DNA of 46,151 bases from Kiloniellaceae bacterium (GCA_021776095.1 JAJFGO010000074.1:1-46151); one strand, 5' to 3'; shown: positions 1 to 9,462, numbered from the stretch's first letter. Notes: generated by a model not told the origin, from the letters alone. Made by a program: numbers and translations.

Positions 1-951
1 TCGGGTAAGGACCGGCGCGCAAGGCACATCCTCGGCCTCTAAACGCGCCAGCCATTCGTCCGTACCGCGGGTGCGCAAGGCCTCCTGGGTCAGGTGCAGC
101 CGGGCGTCGCGGTGTTTGTCGAGCCCCTCGGAATCGGCGAAACGGGGGTCTTCCAGCCAATCCGGCCGCTCGCACGCTCGAGCCAGGCCGATCCATTCCC
201 TGTGCCTCATGACCGCAACGCTGATGTAACCGTCAGCGGTCTCGTAGATCAGGTCGATAAAGCTCTGCGCCGTCTCTTGCTCCAGCTCGTCGCCTACTAA
301 GGTGTGCCCGCCCATGTCCGAACCCCACAGGAAGGCCAGGACCGTGTCGAGCATGGACAGGCGCACATGTTGCGCCGCGCCGCCGCGCGCACGGGCTAGC
401 AAGGCGGCGCAAACCGCCTGGGCCATGGCATAACCGGTCAGCTTGTCCGGCAGGATCGTGCGGACCAATCGGGGCGGCGCCTCGTCGGAACCGGCCTGCA
501 CGGTGGTCAGGCCCGAGAGCGCCTGGATCAGCGGATCGAAGACCGGCTTGTGCGCGTAGGGGCCGTGCTCGCCGAAGCCGCTGATCGAGACGTAGACAAT
601 ATCGGGGGCGACCTCGCGAACCGCCGCCTCGCCAAGGCCGATGCGCTCGGCCACGCCGGGGCGAAAATTTTGCACCAGCACGTCGGCGCCCACTAAAATC
701 CGTTTCAAGGCCACCAGCCCCTCGGGCCTTTTCAAATCGAGCGCGATGGATCGCTTGTTGCGGTTGTTGTTCAGAAACGAGGCAGAAAATCCGCCGCGCC
801 GGGTGGCGACCTGGCGCGAGTGGTCGCCACCCCGCGGGTTCTCGACCTTGACCACGTCGGCGCCCTGGTCGGCCAGGATCATGGTCCCGAGCGGACCCGA
901 GACCATGGTGGTCAGGTCGATGACTCGAATGCCGTCAAGCGGTCCGGGCAT
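1..951 (-). CDS. CoA transferase family III (CaiB/BaiF), partial at 3' end
   Basis: The reading frame is open from an ATG at 951-949 to the left window edge, giving 317 codons without a stop, so the C-terminus is missing. The N-terminus PLDGIRVIDLTTMVSGPLG followed by DQGADVVKVENPRGGD is the classic family III opening. Further signatures are FLNNNRNKRSIALDLK, a SISGFGEHGPY segment and LSMLD, whose Asp is in the position of the catalytic Asp of formyl-CoA transferase. Such enzymes move CoA between acyl-CoA and a free acid in the cytoplasm. The acid substrate cannot be told from sequence. Family call is firm; full members are about 380-420 residues. Confidence 0.93.
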   Translation of the reverse strand, partial: MPGPLDGIRVIDLTTMVSGPLGTMILADQGADVVKVENPRGGDHSRQVATRRGGFSASFLNNNRNKRSIALDLKRPEGLVALKRILVGADVLVQNFRPGVAERIGLGEAAVREVAPDIVYVSISGFGEHGPYAHKPVFDPLIQALSGLTTVQAGSDEAPPRLVRTILPDKLTGYAMAQAVCAALLARARGGAAQHVRLSMLDTVLAFLWGSDMGGHTLVGDELEQETAQSFIDLIYETADGYISVAVMRHREWIGLARACERPDWLEDPRFADSEGLDKHRDARLHLTQEALRTRGTDEWLARLEAEDVPCAPVLTR

Positions 952-1050
952 GGCTACGGCTCCTGGTTGGCGCGATCATGGCAATAGAAAAGCAAGCCCG
1001 CGGGCCTGGCGCAAACGTCAATCCACCCAAGCGCGGCCGCGCCGTCAAGC

Positions 1051-1842
1051 TCAGTCCAGGTCGAGGACCACGGGCACGTGATCGGACGGCTGGTCCCAGG
1101 CGCGGGTATCCTTGACCACCCGGCAGTCCTTGATTGCGTCGCCCAGCGCCGGCGTGACCAGGACGTGGTCCAGGCGCCAGCCATAGTTTTTTTGATAGGC
1201 CTCGCGAAAGCGATAACCCCACCAGGTATAGAGCGGCTGATCCGGCGGCACGAATCGGCGTGGCGCGTCGATCAGGGCGGCCGCCGCATGCAGGCCGGCC
1301 ATGCGCTCGCTCTCGGTCGGGGTGTGACCGACGCTGCGCACTAGGCGCTTGTGGTTCCAGACATCGGTCTCCAGCGGCGCGACGTTTAAGTCGCCGACCA
1401 ATACCGCCTTTCGGCCCGGCAAGCGCTCCTTGGCCCAAGCCGTCATCTCATCCAGAAATTGCAGCTTGTGGGCGAACTTGTCGTTCGCCTCCGGGTCTGG
1501 TTTATCGCCGCCGGCCGGAACATAGAAATCGTGGATTTCCAGCCCGCCGGCCAGGCGCACGCAGGCATGGCGGCGGTCGTCGCGGTCGCACCACGACAAA
1601 TTTTCCTCGGCTTCAAAGGGCTGGCGAGACAGGATGGCGACCCCGTTTGTGCCTTTCTGGCCGTGGCGCAAAACATGGCGGAAGCCGAGCGCGCTGACCG
1701 CTTCGTGCGGGAAGTCTTCGTCCGTGACCTTAGTCTCCTGAAGGCAAACCACGTCGGGGTTTTCGGCCGCGCAAAACCGCGCCAGGTGATCCAGCCTCCG
1801 GCGCAGGGAGTTCACGTTCCAAGTGGCGATACGAAGGCTCAT
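1051..1842 (-). CDS. xthA: exodeoxyribonuclease III (AP endonuclease)
   Basis: 263 residues, normal for the ExoIII/Xth family. It cleaves DNA 5' of abasic sites and removes 3' blocking groups in base excision repair. Seen in order: ATWNVNSLR (about 6-14), LQETK with metal-binding Glu36, GDLNVAP with Asp151 and Asn153 matching E. coli ExoIII numbering, YTWW, RLDHVLV (about 223-229) and SDHVPV with catalytic His255. All active-site residues look present. In many alphaproteobacteria xth lies close to lolA and ftsK on the same strand. Here the same genes are in the same order but separated by other genes. A strong terminator lies just upstream, so the gene probably has its own promoter. Confidence 0.96.
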   Translation of the reverse strand: MSLRIATWNVNSLRRRLDHLARFCAAENPDVVCLQETKVTDEDFPHEAVSALGFRHVLRHGQKGTNGVAILSRQPFEAEENLSWCDRDDRRHACVRLAGGLEIHDFYVPAGGDKPDPEANDKFAHKLQFLDEMTAWAKERLPGRKAVLVGDLNVAPLETDVWNHKRLVRSVGHTPTESERMAGLHAAAALIDAPRRFVPPDQPLYTWWGYRFREAYQKNYGWRLDHVLVTPALGDAIKDCRVVKDTRAWDQPSDHVPVVLDLD

Positions 1843-1881
1843 GGGCGCAATCCGGGCTCCGAGGTTCTAACCGTCACGCCC

Positions 1882-1924
1882 AAAAAAAAGCGGAACGCCC
1901 GGTCGGGGGGTGGCCGGGCGTTCC
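1882..1924 (-). terminator. Rho-independent terminator
   Basis: Perfect 11-bp stem GGAACGCCCGG/CCGGGCGTTCC with an 11-nt C-rich loop, followed on the minus strand by G, C and eight T (A run at 1882-1889 on the plus strand). It would end transcripts coming from the amidotransferase gene (stop at 2093) or from the candidate small RNA, and it insulates xthA. Confidence 0.88.
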
Positions 1925-2000
1925 TCGCTCCAAAGAGCGGCGGGAGGTTGGCAGGGGATGCTGGCCTCCCGCTCGGCCGGACGGCGTTAAAATCCGGCCC
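1882..2000 (-). ncRNA. candidate intergenic small RNA of about 119 nt with three hairpins
   Basis: On the minus strand three stems follow each other. GGCCGGA (1999-1993) pairs with TCCGGCC (1981-1975). GCGGGAGG (1972-1965) pairs with CCTCCCGC (1947-1940). GGAACGCCCGG (1924-1914) pairs with CCGGGCGTTCC (1902-1892), followed by eight T. A weak promoter sits at the right distance: TTGTAT (2036-2031), 16 bp, TAAATT (2014-2009), predicting a start near 2000, exactly where the first stem begins. Two loops are C-rich, which could pair with Shine-Dalgarno sequences. I know no family name for it. An alternative is that only the last stem matters, as the terminator of the gene ending at 2093. Confidence 0.5.
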
Positions 2001-2092
2001 ATGATAAAAATTTAGGTACGATTTTCCCGGATACAATCGGGCGCCCCCGACCTATCCCCAGACCTAGTGACATTGCGGCCGCGCGGCGCACT

Positions 2093-2875
2093 TTATTCGG
2101 CAGCCCGCGCCCCTACCCGCGACCCGGCCCAGGCCCGTGCCGCCGCGCCGAAGGCGGCGAACAGCCGGGTCGAATCCGGGTTCTCCAGGGCTTTGTATTC
2201 GGGATGCCATTGGACCCCCAGAGCGAAGCCGGTGGCATCTTTGACGCTGACCGCTTCGACCGTTCCGTCCTCCGCCACCGCCTCAACCATAAGCCGGCCC
2301 GAAACCCGGTCGAGTGCCTGATTGTGCAGCGAATTGACCATGATCCGGGTCTTGCCGAGCAGGCCATGAAAGGCGCCGCCCGGGGTGATGTCGATCGGGT
2401 GTTGAGGCCCGTATTGGACATCGAGGTCCTCGTGCTGGGGCCGGCGATGATCGCGCCGACCGGGCACTTCGTGAACCAAGGCGTGCAAGGTGCCGTCCAG
2501 GGCAACGTTAAGCTCCTGGAACCCCCGGCAAATTGCCAGCAACGGCAAGCCGGCCTCGAGCGCCTTGCCGATCAGCGGCAGGGTGGTCGCGTCGCGCTCC
2601 TCGTCGTGGGGTTCGGCCGCTGGATGGGCCTCGCGCCCATAGTGGATCGGGTGCACGTTCGAGGGACTGCCGGTCAGCATCAAGCCATCCAGCATGCCGA
2701 TCAGGCGTTCCGGCTCGGTTTCGTCGCCATAGGCCGGAATGATCAGCGGCAGACCGCCGGCGGCCTCGACGACGGCACGCAGATATTTGTCCTGAACGCT
2801 GTGATAGGGCATGCCGTCGATCTGCTTGATGCAGGCCGGCAGGCCGATCAGGGGCTTTCCCGCAGACTTATTCAT
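2093..2875 (-). CDS. class I glutamine amidotransferase-like / peptidase C26 (gamma-glutamyl hydrolase, PuuD-like)
   Basis: 260 residues from ATG 2875, where homology begins (MNKSAGKPLIGLPAC); the frame is open further upstream but that part is low-complexity. The fold signature is clear: LMLTGSPSNVHP (about 66-75), nucleophile Cys116 in AICRGFQELNV, VNSLHNQ, and the His-Glu dyad in GVQWHPEY near the C-terminus. This branch hydrolyses gamma-glutamyl amides such as gamma-glutamyl-GABA in putrescine breakdown, or related folate or polyamine conjugates. No puu partners are nearby, so the exact substrate is open. A terminator lies about 170 bp downstream. Confidence 0.9.
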   Translation of the reverse strand: MNKSAGKPLIGLPACIKQIDGMPYHSVQDKYLRAVVEAAGGLPLIIPAYGDETEPERLIGMLDGLMLTGSPSNVHPIHYGREAHPAAEPHDEERDATTLPLIGKALEAGLPLLAICRGFQELNVALDGTLHALVHEVPGRRDHRRPQHEDLDVQYGPQHPIDITPGGAFHGLLGKTRIMVNSLHNQALDRVSGRLMVEAVAEDGTVEAVSVKDATGFALGVQWHPEYKALENPDSTRLFAAFGAAARAWAGSRVGARAAE

Positions 2876-3010
2876 GCCTGGAAAGCTAGGCGCGCCGCCG
2901 CCCCCGCGCAAGGGGCGAGCACTGCCCGGCAGGCTGCCCGCCCGGCGGAGGGGCAGGCGAAAATTGTGTTGGGCGGGGCCGCCGGAAAGACCTATGTGTA
3001 GGACGCCTTT

Positions 3011-3880
3011 GTGCAAACCGGCACATTCGAGGGGCGGAGCGACGGCGTGGAGCTTGGGCTAGACACCCTATTACCGTGGAAAGCGGCCGCCGTGGCAGTA
3101 TGGCTCGCGCTCTTTTTCGCCGCCGAGCGCCTGCGGCCCGCAGCGCCCGCGCCCGAGGGCGATGCCGCCGCGCGCGGCGGGTTCTGGCGCCTGGCGCGCA
3201 ACGGCGGCCTATGGCTCGGCAACCTGGCATTATCGCCCTTGCTGGTGGTGCCGGTCTCGCTTTTGGCGAGCCAGCATCATCTGGGCTGGCGGCCGGACTG
3301 GTGGTCCGGGCCGGCCGGGCTCGCCCTCGACCTCGTTCTGCTGGACTTCTTGATCTATTGGTGGCACCGCGCCAATCACGTATTCGCTTTCCTGTGGCGC
3401 TTTCACGAAGTCCATCACCTGGACCGCTTTTTGGACACGACCAGCGCGGTGCGCTTTCATTTCGGCGAGGTCGCGCTCTCGGCCCTGGCGCGCGCCGGGT
3501 TTATTGTCGTCTTCGACATTCCCTTGGCCTCGATCCTGGTGTTCGAAACCGTGGTACTTGGCGCCGCGATTTTTCATCACTCGAACCTGGCGCTGCTGCC
3601 GGCCTTGGAACGCGCGCTTGCCCGGGCGATTATCACGCCGTCGATCCATTGGGTGCACCACCACGCGCGGCGCCGGGACACGGATTCCAATTACGGCACT
3701 CTGTTCAGCTTTTGGGACCCGCTTTTCGGTACGCGGAGCGCTACCGCCCGCGAGCCGCACATGATCATCGGCGTCGAAGGCGTGACAGAGCAGCCCTTAG
3801 ACCGTCTTTTGATCCGGCCGTTTCTGAGCCCGCGCCGCCGCGCCGCCGCGGCCGGACCCGGTACGAAGCAAAGTCTTTAA
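3011..3880 (+). CDS. sterol desaturase / fatty acid hydroxylase superfamily membrane protein
   Basis: 289 residues with several hydrophobic segments (about 25-40, 70-88, 103-118, 155-185). The histidine clusters expected for a non-haem diiron membrane hydroxylase are present: HRANH (HxxxH), HEVHH (HxxHH) and HWVHHH (HxxHH). NYGTLFSFWDPLFGT near the C-terminus is typical of the family. Members hydroxylate or desaturate lipids, ornithine lipids or carotenoids; the substrate here is unknown. The start is uncertain: GTG at 3011 has AGGA 7 nt upstream, and GTG at 3047 has GGAG 7 nt upstream. The gene at 3893 follows after 12 bp and is probably co-transcribed. Confidence 0.9.
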   Translation: MQTGTFEGRSDGVELGLDTLLPWKAAAVAVWLALFFAAERLRPAAPAPEGDAAARGGFWRLARNGGLWLGNLALSPLLVVPVSLLASQHHLGWRPDWWSGPAGLALDLVLLDFLIYWWHRANHVFAFLWRFHEVHHLDRFLDTTSAVRFHFGEVALSALARAGFIVVFDIPLASILVFETVVLGAAIFHHSNLALLPALERALARAIITPSIHWVHHHARRRDTDSNYGTLFSFWDPLFGTRSATAREPHMIIGVEGVTEQPLDRLLIRPFLSPRRRAAAAGPGTKQSL

Positions 3881-3892
3881 GAGGAAACGCGA

Positions 3893-4147
3893 ATGAAGAT
3901 CCTAGTGCTCGTTCTGGCTCTTATCGGCGCGGCCGGTATCGCGACCGTGGTGCGTTACGGCAGCGTGCACCCTTGCGAATGGCTGGACCAAGACACGGCC
4001 AGCGAGACCGGCCTGCCGGAGCTGCTCGCCCAAGCCCGCGTGCGCGCCGCCTTCCTTCTGGACGGCATCACCGACCCGAGCGCGGCCAATTGCCTGACTG
4101 CCTGGTGGGAATTGAAAGCCAACGGCGCCGAGACCGCGGCAAAATAG
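3893..4147 (+). CDS. small exported or membrane-anchored protein of unknown function
   Basis: 84 residues beginning at ATG 3893 with a good ribosome binding site (AGAGGAAA about 6 nt upstream). Residues 3-20 form a hydrophobic segment that could be an uncleaved anchor or signal peptide. The rest is acidic to neutral, with two cysteines (HPCEWLDQD and AANCLTAWW) that could form a disulfide in the periplasm. I do not recognise a family. It follows the desaturase-like gene by 12 bp, so an accessory role to that enzyme is possible but only inferred. It converges with lolA across about 9 bp. Confidence 0.7.
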   Translation: MKILVLVLALIGAAGIATVVRYGSVHPCEWLDQDTASETGLPELLAQARVRAAFLLDGITDPSAANCLTAWWELKANGAETAAK

Positions 4148-4156
4148 CCGCGGGGT

Positions 4157-4840
4157 CTATCTGTCCTGCTGGCGCCGGCCTGGGTTTTCGATGTCCAGAT
4201 CGCCGTGGTCGAAAGCCGCGGAATCGATCTCGACGCCGAAACGCGGGTCGATCAACGAGACCTCGGTCAGAACACCTTGGGCATCGACCACCTGCCATTT
4301 GCGCAGGGCCAAGGGCCGATCCTCGAACACCAGGGTTACCTCGCCGATATCCGGATTGCCCGCGTCGCGCAACGCGACACGCAATGTGCCGCGTTCCTGG
4401 ATCACGCTTTCGATCCGCATGTCATCCGATAGCTTGACCTCCTCACGGATCAGGAACCACAGCGGCGTCTCCCACAAGGGCAGATAGCTCGCCTGCTTCA
4501 ATTCGCGGTCATAGAATAGAAGGCTGATCCCGTTAGCGATCAAGAGCGCGGGCACCGGTGGGTCGTAGTCGAAGCGCAGTCTGCCCGGCCGCGCGACCAA
4601 AACCTGCCCTTCCGCATAGGCGCCGTTCGAGGATACCTGCACGAAACGCGCCCGCAGGGTGGAGATATTGTTCAGATAGGCCAGCGCCCGCTCGACATTG
4701 GCTTTGTCGTCAGCCGATAGCGCCGCCACTTGGGCGCGGCCAGCCTGGATCGGACCCGCCAGACCGGCAATGACGATGGCCGCCAGGATTAAGCCAGGTA
4801 CCTTACGCAGGAAATGAGTTGGAGCTAACACGTCAATCAC
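4157..4840 (-). CDS. lolA: outer-membrane lipoprotein carrier protein LolA
   Basis: 227 residues. An N-terminal signal peptide (hydrophobic core about 16-28, cleavage near QAGRAQ) precedes a LolA domain: VERALAYLNNISTLRARFVQVSSNG, GRLRFDYDPPVPALLIANG and the strand pattern EVTLVFEDRPLALRKWQVVDAQG. LolA shuttles lipoproteins through the periplasm from LolCDE to the outer membrane. The track start is GTG 4840, but no strong ribosome site is visible; a GTG nine bases further in is also possible. The gene lies downstream of ftsK in the same direction, a common alphaproteobacterial pairing, here separated by a LysE-type gene on the opposite strand. Confidence 0.92.
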   Translation of the reverse strand: MIDVLAPTHFLRKVPGLILAAIVIAGLAGPIQAGRAQVAALSADDKANVERALAYLNNISTLRARFVQVSSNGAYAEGQVLVARPGRLRFDYDPPVPALLIANGISLLFYDRELKQASYLPLWETPLWFLIREEVKLSDDMRIESVIQERGTLRVALRDAGNPDIGEVTLVFEDRPLALRKWQVVDAQGVLTEVSLIDPRFGVEIDSAAFDHGDLDIENPGRRQQDR

Positions 4841-5039
4841 CGCAAGGGCAGGGGATTACTAGCAAGATCGCTCACATAAGATGGTACGCGCGCCGGCCAA
4901 ATGCCATCCCTGGCCAAATTTTCTGAGCCGCGCCCTTTCTTTCCTGCCGGCCCGGACCTCAAAAGTCAAACCGGGGCTGCCGGGCGACTAGGGCATATGG
5001 CAGAACGCCTGCCGCCAAATACCGGCTTCCAAGGAAAGA

Positions 5040-5098
5040 GGTCATACTGGCACAATGACCCTCGGTCGCCGCTATTCCCCGGCGATCATGTAATGACC
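5040..5098 (+). promoter_or_regulatory. repeated GGTCAT/ATGACC half-sites upstream of the LysE-type gene
   Basis: The 293-bp gap between lolA and the exporter has no gene. It contains GGTCAT at 5040-5045, ATGACC at 5055-5060 (inverted, 9-bp gap) and ATGACC again at 5093-5098. This spacing looks like an operator for a dimeric regulator of the exporter gene, but no regulator gene is adjacent and nothing links it to a known family. Confidence 0.35.
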
Positions 5099-5133
5099 TG
5101 GACCATCGGATTGTATGTCCTCAGGAGGCCCGC

Positions 5134-5766
5134 ATGCCGGGTGGCACGTTATTGTTAGGATTTGTCGCTGCGGCCCTCTTGGTCCTGCTGATTCCCGGGC
5201 CCGGTGTTCTGTATGTCGTGGCGCGTAGCGTAGGTCAGGGGTACCGCGCCGGTTTGGCATCGGCGCTCGGACTATCGCTTGGTGCCCTCGCGCACGTGGC
5301 GGCTGCGGCGGCTGGACTCTCGGCTATTCTGCTCACCTCGGCCACTGCCTTCGGCGTCGTTAAGGCATTGGGGGCCGGCTACTTGATCTATCTGGGGATA
5401 CGTACGCTCTTCGCGGACCGCCCGACGGTCAGCATGGAAGCCGCCACCCCTCTCTCGATGTATCACCTCTTGAGGGATGGCGTTGTCGTTAGTGTCTTCA
5501 ATCCGAAGATAGCCGTATTCTTTCTCGCATTCCTGCCGCAGTTCATAGATCCGAGCCTTGGGTCGGTCCCGCAGCAAGTTTTTCTGCTGGGGCTCCTCTA
5601 TGCTGCCTTGGCATTCATGACCGATAGTACCTATGCCCTCCTGGCCGGTAGCGTGCGCCATTGGCTTGGCGGACGCGTGATGCAGGAGCCACTGCCGCGC
5701 TATGTGAGTGGGGGTCTCTATTTGGGTTTAGGGGCCTACGCAGCGCTCGCAGACCGGCGGCATTAG
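5134..5766 (+). CDS. LysE/RhtB family amino-acid exporter
   Basis: 210 residues with about six membrane segments and the family opening GFVAAALLVLLIPGPGVLYVVARSV. Other family features are GxxAGLASALGLSLG, LGAGYLIYLGIRTL and FNPKIAVFFLAFLPQFID. Members export lysine, homoserine, threonine or related metabolites. The start ATG 5134 is supported by AGGAGG 5 nt upstream. It is the only plus-strand gene between lolA and ftsK, two genes that normally neighbour each other, and its codon choice is less GC-rich than theirs, suggesting a later insertion. It ends 13 bp from the end of ftsK (tail to tail). Confidence 0.93.
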   Translation: MPGGTLLLGFVAAALLVLLIPGPGVLYVVARSVGQGYRAGLASALGLSLGALAHVAAAAAGLSAILLTSATAFGVVKALGAGYLIYLGIRTLFADRPTVSMEAATPLSMYHLLRDGVVVSVFNPKIAVFFLAFLPQFIDPSLGSVPQQVFLLGLLYAALAFMTDSTYALLAGSVRHWLGGRVMQEPLPRYVSGGLYLGLGAYAALADRRH

Positions 5767-5779
5767 GACGTTCCGCGTC

Positions 5780-8212
5780 CTAATCTCCGCCCGGCAACAA
5801 AACCTCGCGCTTGCCGACGTGATTGGCCTGGCTGACCACGCCCTCCGCCTCCATGCGCTCGACGATGCGCGCGGCGCGGTTGTAACCGATTTGCAGATGG
5901 CGCTGGATGAAGCTGGTCGAGGCCTTGCGGTGCTGGTGGACCACCGCGAGCGCGCGGTCGTAAAGCTCGTCGCCCTCGCCCGCGCCGCTGGCGCTTAAGG
6001 GATCGAAGTCCGTCTCGTCTTCTTCGGTCACACCCTCGATGTAAGATGGATGCCCCTGTTCCTTCAGGAAGGAGACGATCTCCTCGACCTCGCCGTCGGT
6101 CACCAACGGCCCGTGCACGCGCGCAATGCGCCCGCCGTGCATCATGTAGAGCATGTCGCCCTGGCCGAGCAGTTGCTCCGCCCCTGGCTCGCCCAAAATC
6201 GTGCGGCTGTCGATCTTTGAAGTGACGTGGAAGCTGATCCGGGTCGGGAAGTTGGCCTTGATGGTGCCGGTGATGACATCGACCGAAGGCCGCTGCGTCG
6301 CCATGATCAGGTGGATGCCGGCGGCACGGGCCATCTGCGCCAGGCGCTGGACCGCCATCTCGATATCCTTGCCGGCGACCAGCATGAGGTCGGCCATCTC
6401 GTCGACCACCACCACGATAAGCGGCAGCGGCTCCAGATCGAAGGGCTGTTCCTCGGTGATCGGCTGGCCGGTATCGGGATCGAAGCCGGTCTGCACTTTG
6501 CGGGTCAAGACCTCGCCGCTTTTCAAGGCCTGCTGGATCCGGCTGTTGTAGCCCTCGACGTTGCGCACGCCGAGGCGCGACATGGCGCGGTAACGGTCTT
6601 CCATTTCGCGCACCGTCCACTTCAGGGCGACGACCGCCTTCTTGGGCTCGGTGACCACCGGCGCGAGCAGATGCGGAATGCCGTCGTAGACCGAAAGCTC
6701 CAGCATCTTTGGGTCGATCATGATGAACTTGCAGCGATCGGGGCCCAGGCGATAGAGCAGCGATAGGATCATGGAGTTCAGCCCGACCGACTTGCCGGAG
6801 CCGGTGGTGCCCGCGATCAGCAAATGGGGCATGCGCGCCAGATCGACGATCGAGGGGGCGCCGCCGATGTCCTTGCCCAGTACCAGGGGCAGCTTGGCCC
6901 CACAGCGCTCGTAGGCCTGGGAATCCAAGAGCTCGCGCAGATAGACCGTGGCCCGTTTCTGGTTCGGCAACTCGATGCCGATGGAGCTGGAGCCGGGCAC
7001 CACCGCGACGCGCACAGAGACCGCGCTCATGGAGCGGGCGATGTCGTCGGCCAGACCAACCACGCGGCTGGTCTTGGTGCCGGGTGCGGGGTCCAGGTCA
7101 TAGCGGGTGACCACCGGGCCGGGCCGCACCTTGACGATCTCGCCGCGCACGCCGAAGTCGTCGAGCACGCTTTCCAGCAGCCGGGCATTCTTCTCCAGGG
7201 AATCGCGGTTGAGCGCGTTTTGTACTGAATCGGCCGGCGTGGCCTCAAGCAACGACAGGGGCGGCAAATCGTAGCCGCCGGATTCGATAAACTTAAAGCG
7301 GCGCTGCCGGACTTCCCGGGCCCGTTTGCCCGCTTTGGGAGACACATTGGGTGCGGCAACCCGGTCCGCCTGCCCGGCCAAGTGCGGCGCGCGATGGGCC
7401 TCTCTCTCGTCCTCGTCCATTACCGGTTCGCGCCGTCCCAGGCGCGCGCGCTCGACTAAGGCCGGCTCCTGGCGCTCGCGCCGGGCGCGCGGCGGCGGCT
7501 CGTCGACCCGGCGATTCAGCCGTATTCGGGGCATGGACCGGCCCAGCCACGCCAGGCCGTGAGCGACTTGCACCACCGGCCAGACCAGCGCGACGCCAAG
7601 CCCGAGCCAGTCCGCGCGGGTCAGGCCAGCGATCCAAATGAAACCGGCAAGCGCCGCGAGCCCGGAGACCGAGGCCACCATCCAGGGCGCCGCCCAGGCG
7701 GCCGCCTGCACGAATTCCTGAAGGGCCGCGATTCCGATATAGCCACCCAGACCGGTTCCCAGGGGCCAAGCCAAATAGGCCCCCCGCGGCACCGGCACCC
7801 CGGCCAGCGCGACCGCCGCCAGGGCAACCGCCGCGGCCAGACACAAGAGACGCACGAACCAGCGGCCCAGCCCCCGCCCCTGCCAAAGGCGCCAAGCCCA
7901 GGCGAACAGGACCAGCGGCGGCACGAACACGGCCAGACCCAAGGCGTGCAACCCCAAATCGGCGGCGTAGGCGCCGGGTAGGCCGAGCAGATTGCGGACC
8001 GGCCCTTGAACCGCGCGGTTGAGGGACGGGTCGGCCGAATCGAACGACAGACCGCCGACCAGCGCCAAGAGGCCGAGCATGGCAAGAAGCAGGCTGAGGG
8101 TTTCGACCAAGCGGCGGCGCGCGAAATCGCCCACGCCGCTGGGCAAAAGCCTTTGTCGGTCGCCCCGGCTGCGGGAGCGGCCTCGGTTCAAGGCACTGGA
8201 TCTTGCCGCCAT
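5780..8212 (-). CDS. ftsK: DNA translocase FtsK
   Basis: 810 residues, a typical alphaproteobacterial length. The N-terminus (about 36-215) has four to five membrane segments that anchor it at the septum. A charged linker (about 230-305) follows, then the alpha/beta motor with Walker A GTTGSGKS at 468-475, Walker [14 protein letters not shown], and [16 protein letters not shown] leading to [19 protein letters not shown]. The C-terminal winged-helix gamma domain (about 745-808, [25 protein letters not shown]) reads KOPS sequences and activates XerCD. FtsK pumps the terminus region of the chromosome during division. All parts look intact. Confidence 0.97.
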   Translation of the reverse strand: MAARSSALNRGRSRSRGDRQRLLPSGVGDFARRRLVETLSLLLAMLGLLALVGGLSFDSADPSLNRAVQGPVRNLLGLPGAYAADLGLHALGLAVFVPPLVLFAWAWRLWQGRGLGRWFVRLLCLAAAVALAAVALAGVPVPRGAYLAWPLGTGLGGYIGIAALQEFVQAAAWAAPWMVASVSGLAALAGFIWIAGLTRADWLGLGVALVWPVVQVAHGLAWLGRSMPRIRLNRRVDEPPPRARRERQEPALVERARLGRREPVMDEDEREAHRAPHLAGQADRVAAPNVSPKAGKRAREVRQRRFKFIESGGYDLPPLSLLEATPADSVQNALNRDSLEKNARLLESVLDDFGVRGEIVKVRPGPVVTRYDLDPAPGTKTSRVVGLADDIARSMSAVSVRVAVVPGSSSIGIELPNQKRATVYLRELLDSQAYERCGAKLPLVLGKDIGGAPSIVDLARMPHLLIAGTTGSGKSVGLNSMILSLLYRLGPDRCKFIMIDPKMLELSVYDGIPHLLAPVVTEPKKAVVALKWTVREMEDRYRAMSRLGVRNVEGYNSRIQQALKSGEVLTRKVQTGFDPDTGQPITEEQPFDLEPLPLIVVVVDEMADLMLVAGKDIEMAVQRLAQMARAAGIHLIMATQRPSVDVITGTIKANFPTRISFHVTSKIDSRTILGEPGAEQLLGQGDMLYMMHGGRIARVHGPLVTDGEVEEIVSFLKEQGHPSYIEGVTEEDETDFDPLSASGAGEGDELYDRALAVVHQHRKASTSFIQRHLQIGYNRAARIVERMEAEGVVSQANHVGKREVLLPGGD

Positions 8213-8244
8213 ATCGCCCTTTTGCCTTTCTTTTCGCCGTAGGT

Positions 8245-9462
8245 CTAGAGGACTTCGGCCAAACGGTTCAAGGCGGCCTCGGTCAATTCAGGCCCATAGA
8301 CCAGGGCGACGCGGATATAGGCATCGCCCGGATTGACCCCCTCGGCGTCCGCGCGGGCCATGTAAGCGCCCGGCAGAACCCGCAATCCGGCCTCGCGCCA
8401 CAGGGTCAGCGCGGCCTTTTCCCCGTCGCCCACGTCGAGCCAGAGGAAGAAGCCGCCATCCGGCTTGCGGAAGCCGAAGCGATTGCCGAGCACGCGCTCA
8501 GCAATCTCGAAATTCTTTTGGTAACGCGCCCGGTTGGCGAGCACGTGGCCTTCCTCGCGCCACAAGCGGGTCCCCGCCGCCAGGGTCGGATACGGCACGC
8601 CCGCGCCCCCGGTGCGCATCATCATATCGAGCGTGGCAATGAGATCGGGCGCGCCGGCGGCAAAGCCGCAGCGCAAGCCCGGCGCGCTGGAGCGTTTCGA
8701 GAGCGAGTGAAACACTAGAAGGTTGTCGAGCGAGCCGCCGAGCACGGCGGCCGCCTGCAACGCGCCCGCGGGTGGGTGGTCCGTATAGATTTCGGCGTAG
8801 CATTCATCGACCGCCAGGATGAAATCGTACCGGCGGGCAAGTTCGATGAGCCCGCGAAGCTCCGCCTCGCTAGCCGCGGCACCTTGCGGATTAGCCGGCG
8901 TGCAATAGAAGGCCAAAGCGGTCCGCGCTAGGACATCCGGCGGCAGGGCGGCGTAGTCGGGCAGATGGCCGCTGTCGCGGGTCGCGGGGGCCAGGATGGG
9001 CTCGGCCCCGGCCGCCACGGCGGCGCCCGGATAAACATGATAGCTGGGGTTGGGCATGAGCATCGCGGGCGGCGCGGCATCGTCGGCGCGCGACAATACA
9101 GCCCCCAGGGCGGCGAAGAACAGCCCCTCACGGGAGCCGGGGATGGCCTGGATCATAGTCTTGGGGTCGATCCCGCCGGGCGCGAGCGCATAGCGCCGGG
9201 TCAACCAGTCGGCGCAGGCCTCCAGGTATGCGGGCGTGCCGCGGGCCGGCGGATAGCGCGAGAAATCGGCCGCGGCCCCGGCAATCTCCTCCACCAGGAA
9301 AGCCGGCGGCGCGTTCTGCGGTTCGCCGACCGACAGCAGCACCGGCTTATCGCCGGCCAGCTCCGGCAAGTCGATGCCATGCTGGCCTGGCGCGTGACCG
9401 TCCAGCAGCTGACTCAGACGGCCGAAAGGGTGGAATTTCAGGATCGACTGAACTGCACTCAA
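8245..9462 (-). CDS. dapC: class I/II PLP aminotransferase, succinyldiaminopimelate transaminase (DapC)-like
   Basis: 405 residues with fold type I motifs: [30 protein letters not shown] with Asn191, VDECYAEIY with Asp219 and Tyr222, and the Schiff-base Lys256 in [14 protein letters not shown]. The opening ([13 protein letters not shown]) and SREGLF are characteristic of DapC, which makes N-succinyl-L,L-diaminopimelate in the lysine/peptidoglycan pathway; dapB is elsewhere in this window. The predicted start is TTG 9462 with AGGA about 9 nt upstream; no ATG or GTG fits better. The DapC assignment is probable, since close relatives act on other amino acids. Confidence 0.85.
   Translation of the reverse strand: MSAVQSILKFHPFGRLSQLLDGHAPGQHGIDLPELAGDKPVLLSVGEPQNAPPAFLVEEIAGAAADFSRYPPARGTPAYLEACADWLTRRYALAPGGIDPKTMIQAIPGSREGLFFAALGAVLSRADDAAPPAMLMPNPSYHVYPGAAVAAGAEPILAPATRDSGHLPDYAALPPDVLARTALAFYCTPANPQGAAASEAELRGLIELARRYDFILAVDECYAEIYTDHPPAGALQAAAVLGGSLDNLLVFHSLSKRSSAPGLRCGFAAGAPDLIATLDMMMRTGGAGVPYPTLAAGTRLWREEGHVLANRARYQKNFEIAERVLGNRFGFRKPDGGFFLWLDVGDGEKAALTLWREAGLRVLPGAYMARADAEGVNPGDAYIRVALVYGPELTEAALNRLAEVL

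Noticed and set aside
1892-1924. GGAAC followed by CGTT, resembling an EcfG promoter
   Set aside because: The spacing is 22 bp rather than 16-17 and both words belong to the arms of a terminator stem.
3076-4437. Long plus-strand open frame of 453 codons over the desaturase-like gene, its partner and the lolA end
   Set aside because: It is Arg/Ala/Pro-rich without domains and lies over recognisable genes in other frames; typical of high-GC shadow frames.
5763-6620. 285-codon minus-strand frame inside ftsK
   Set aside because: It lies in another frame of the FtsK motor domain, which has full motif support, and its product is low-complexity.
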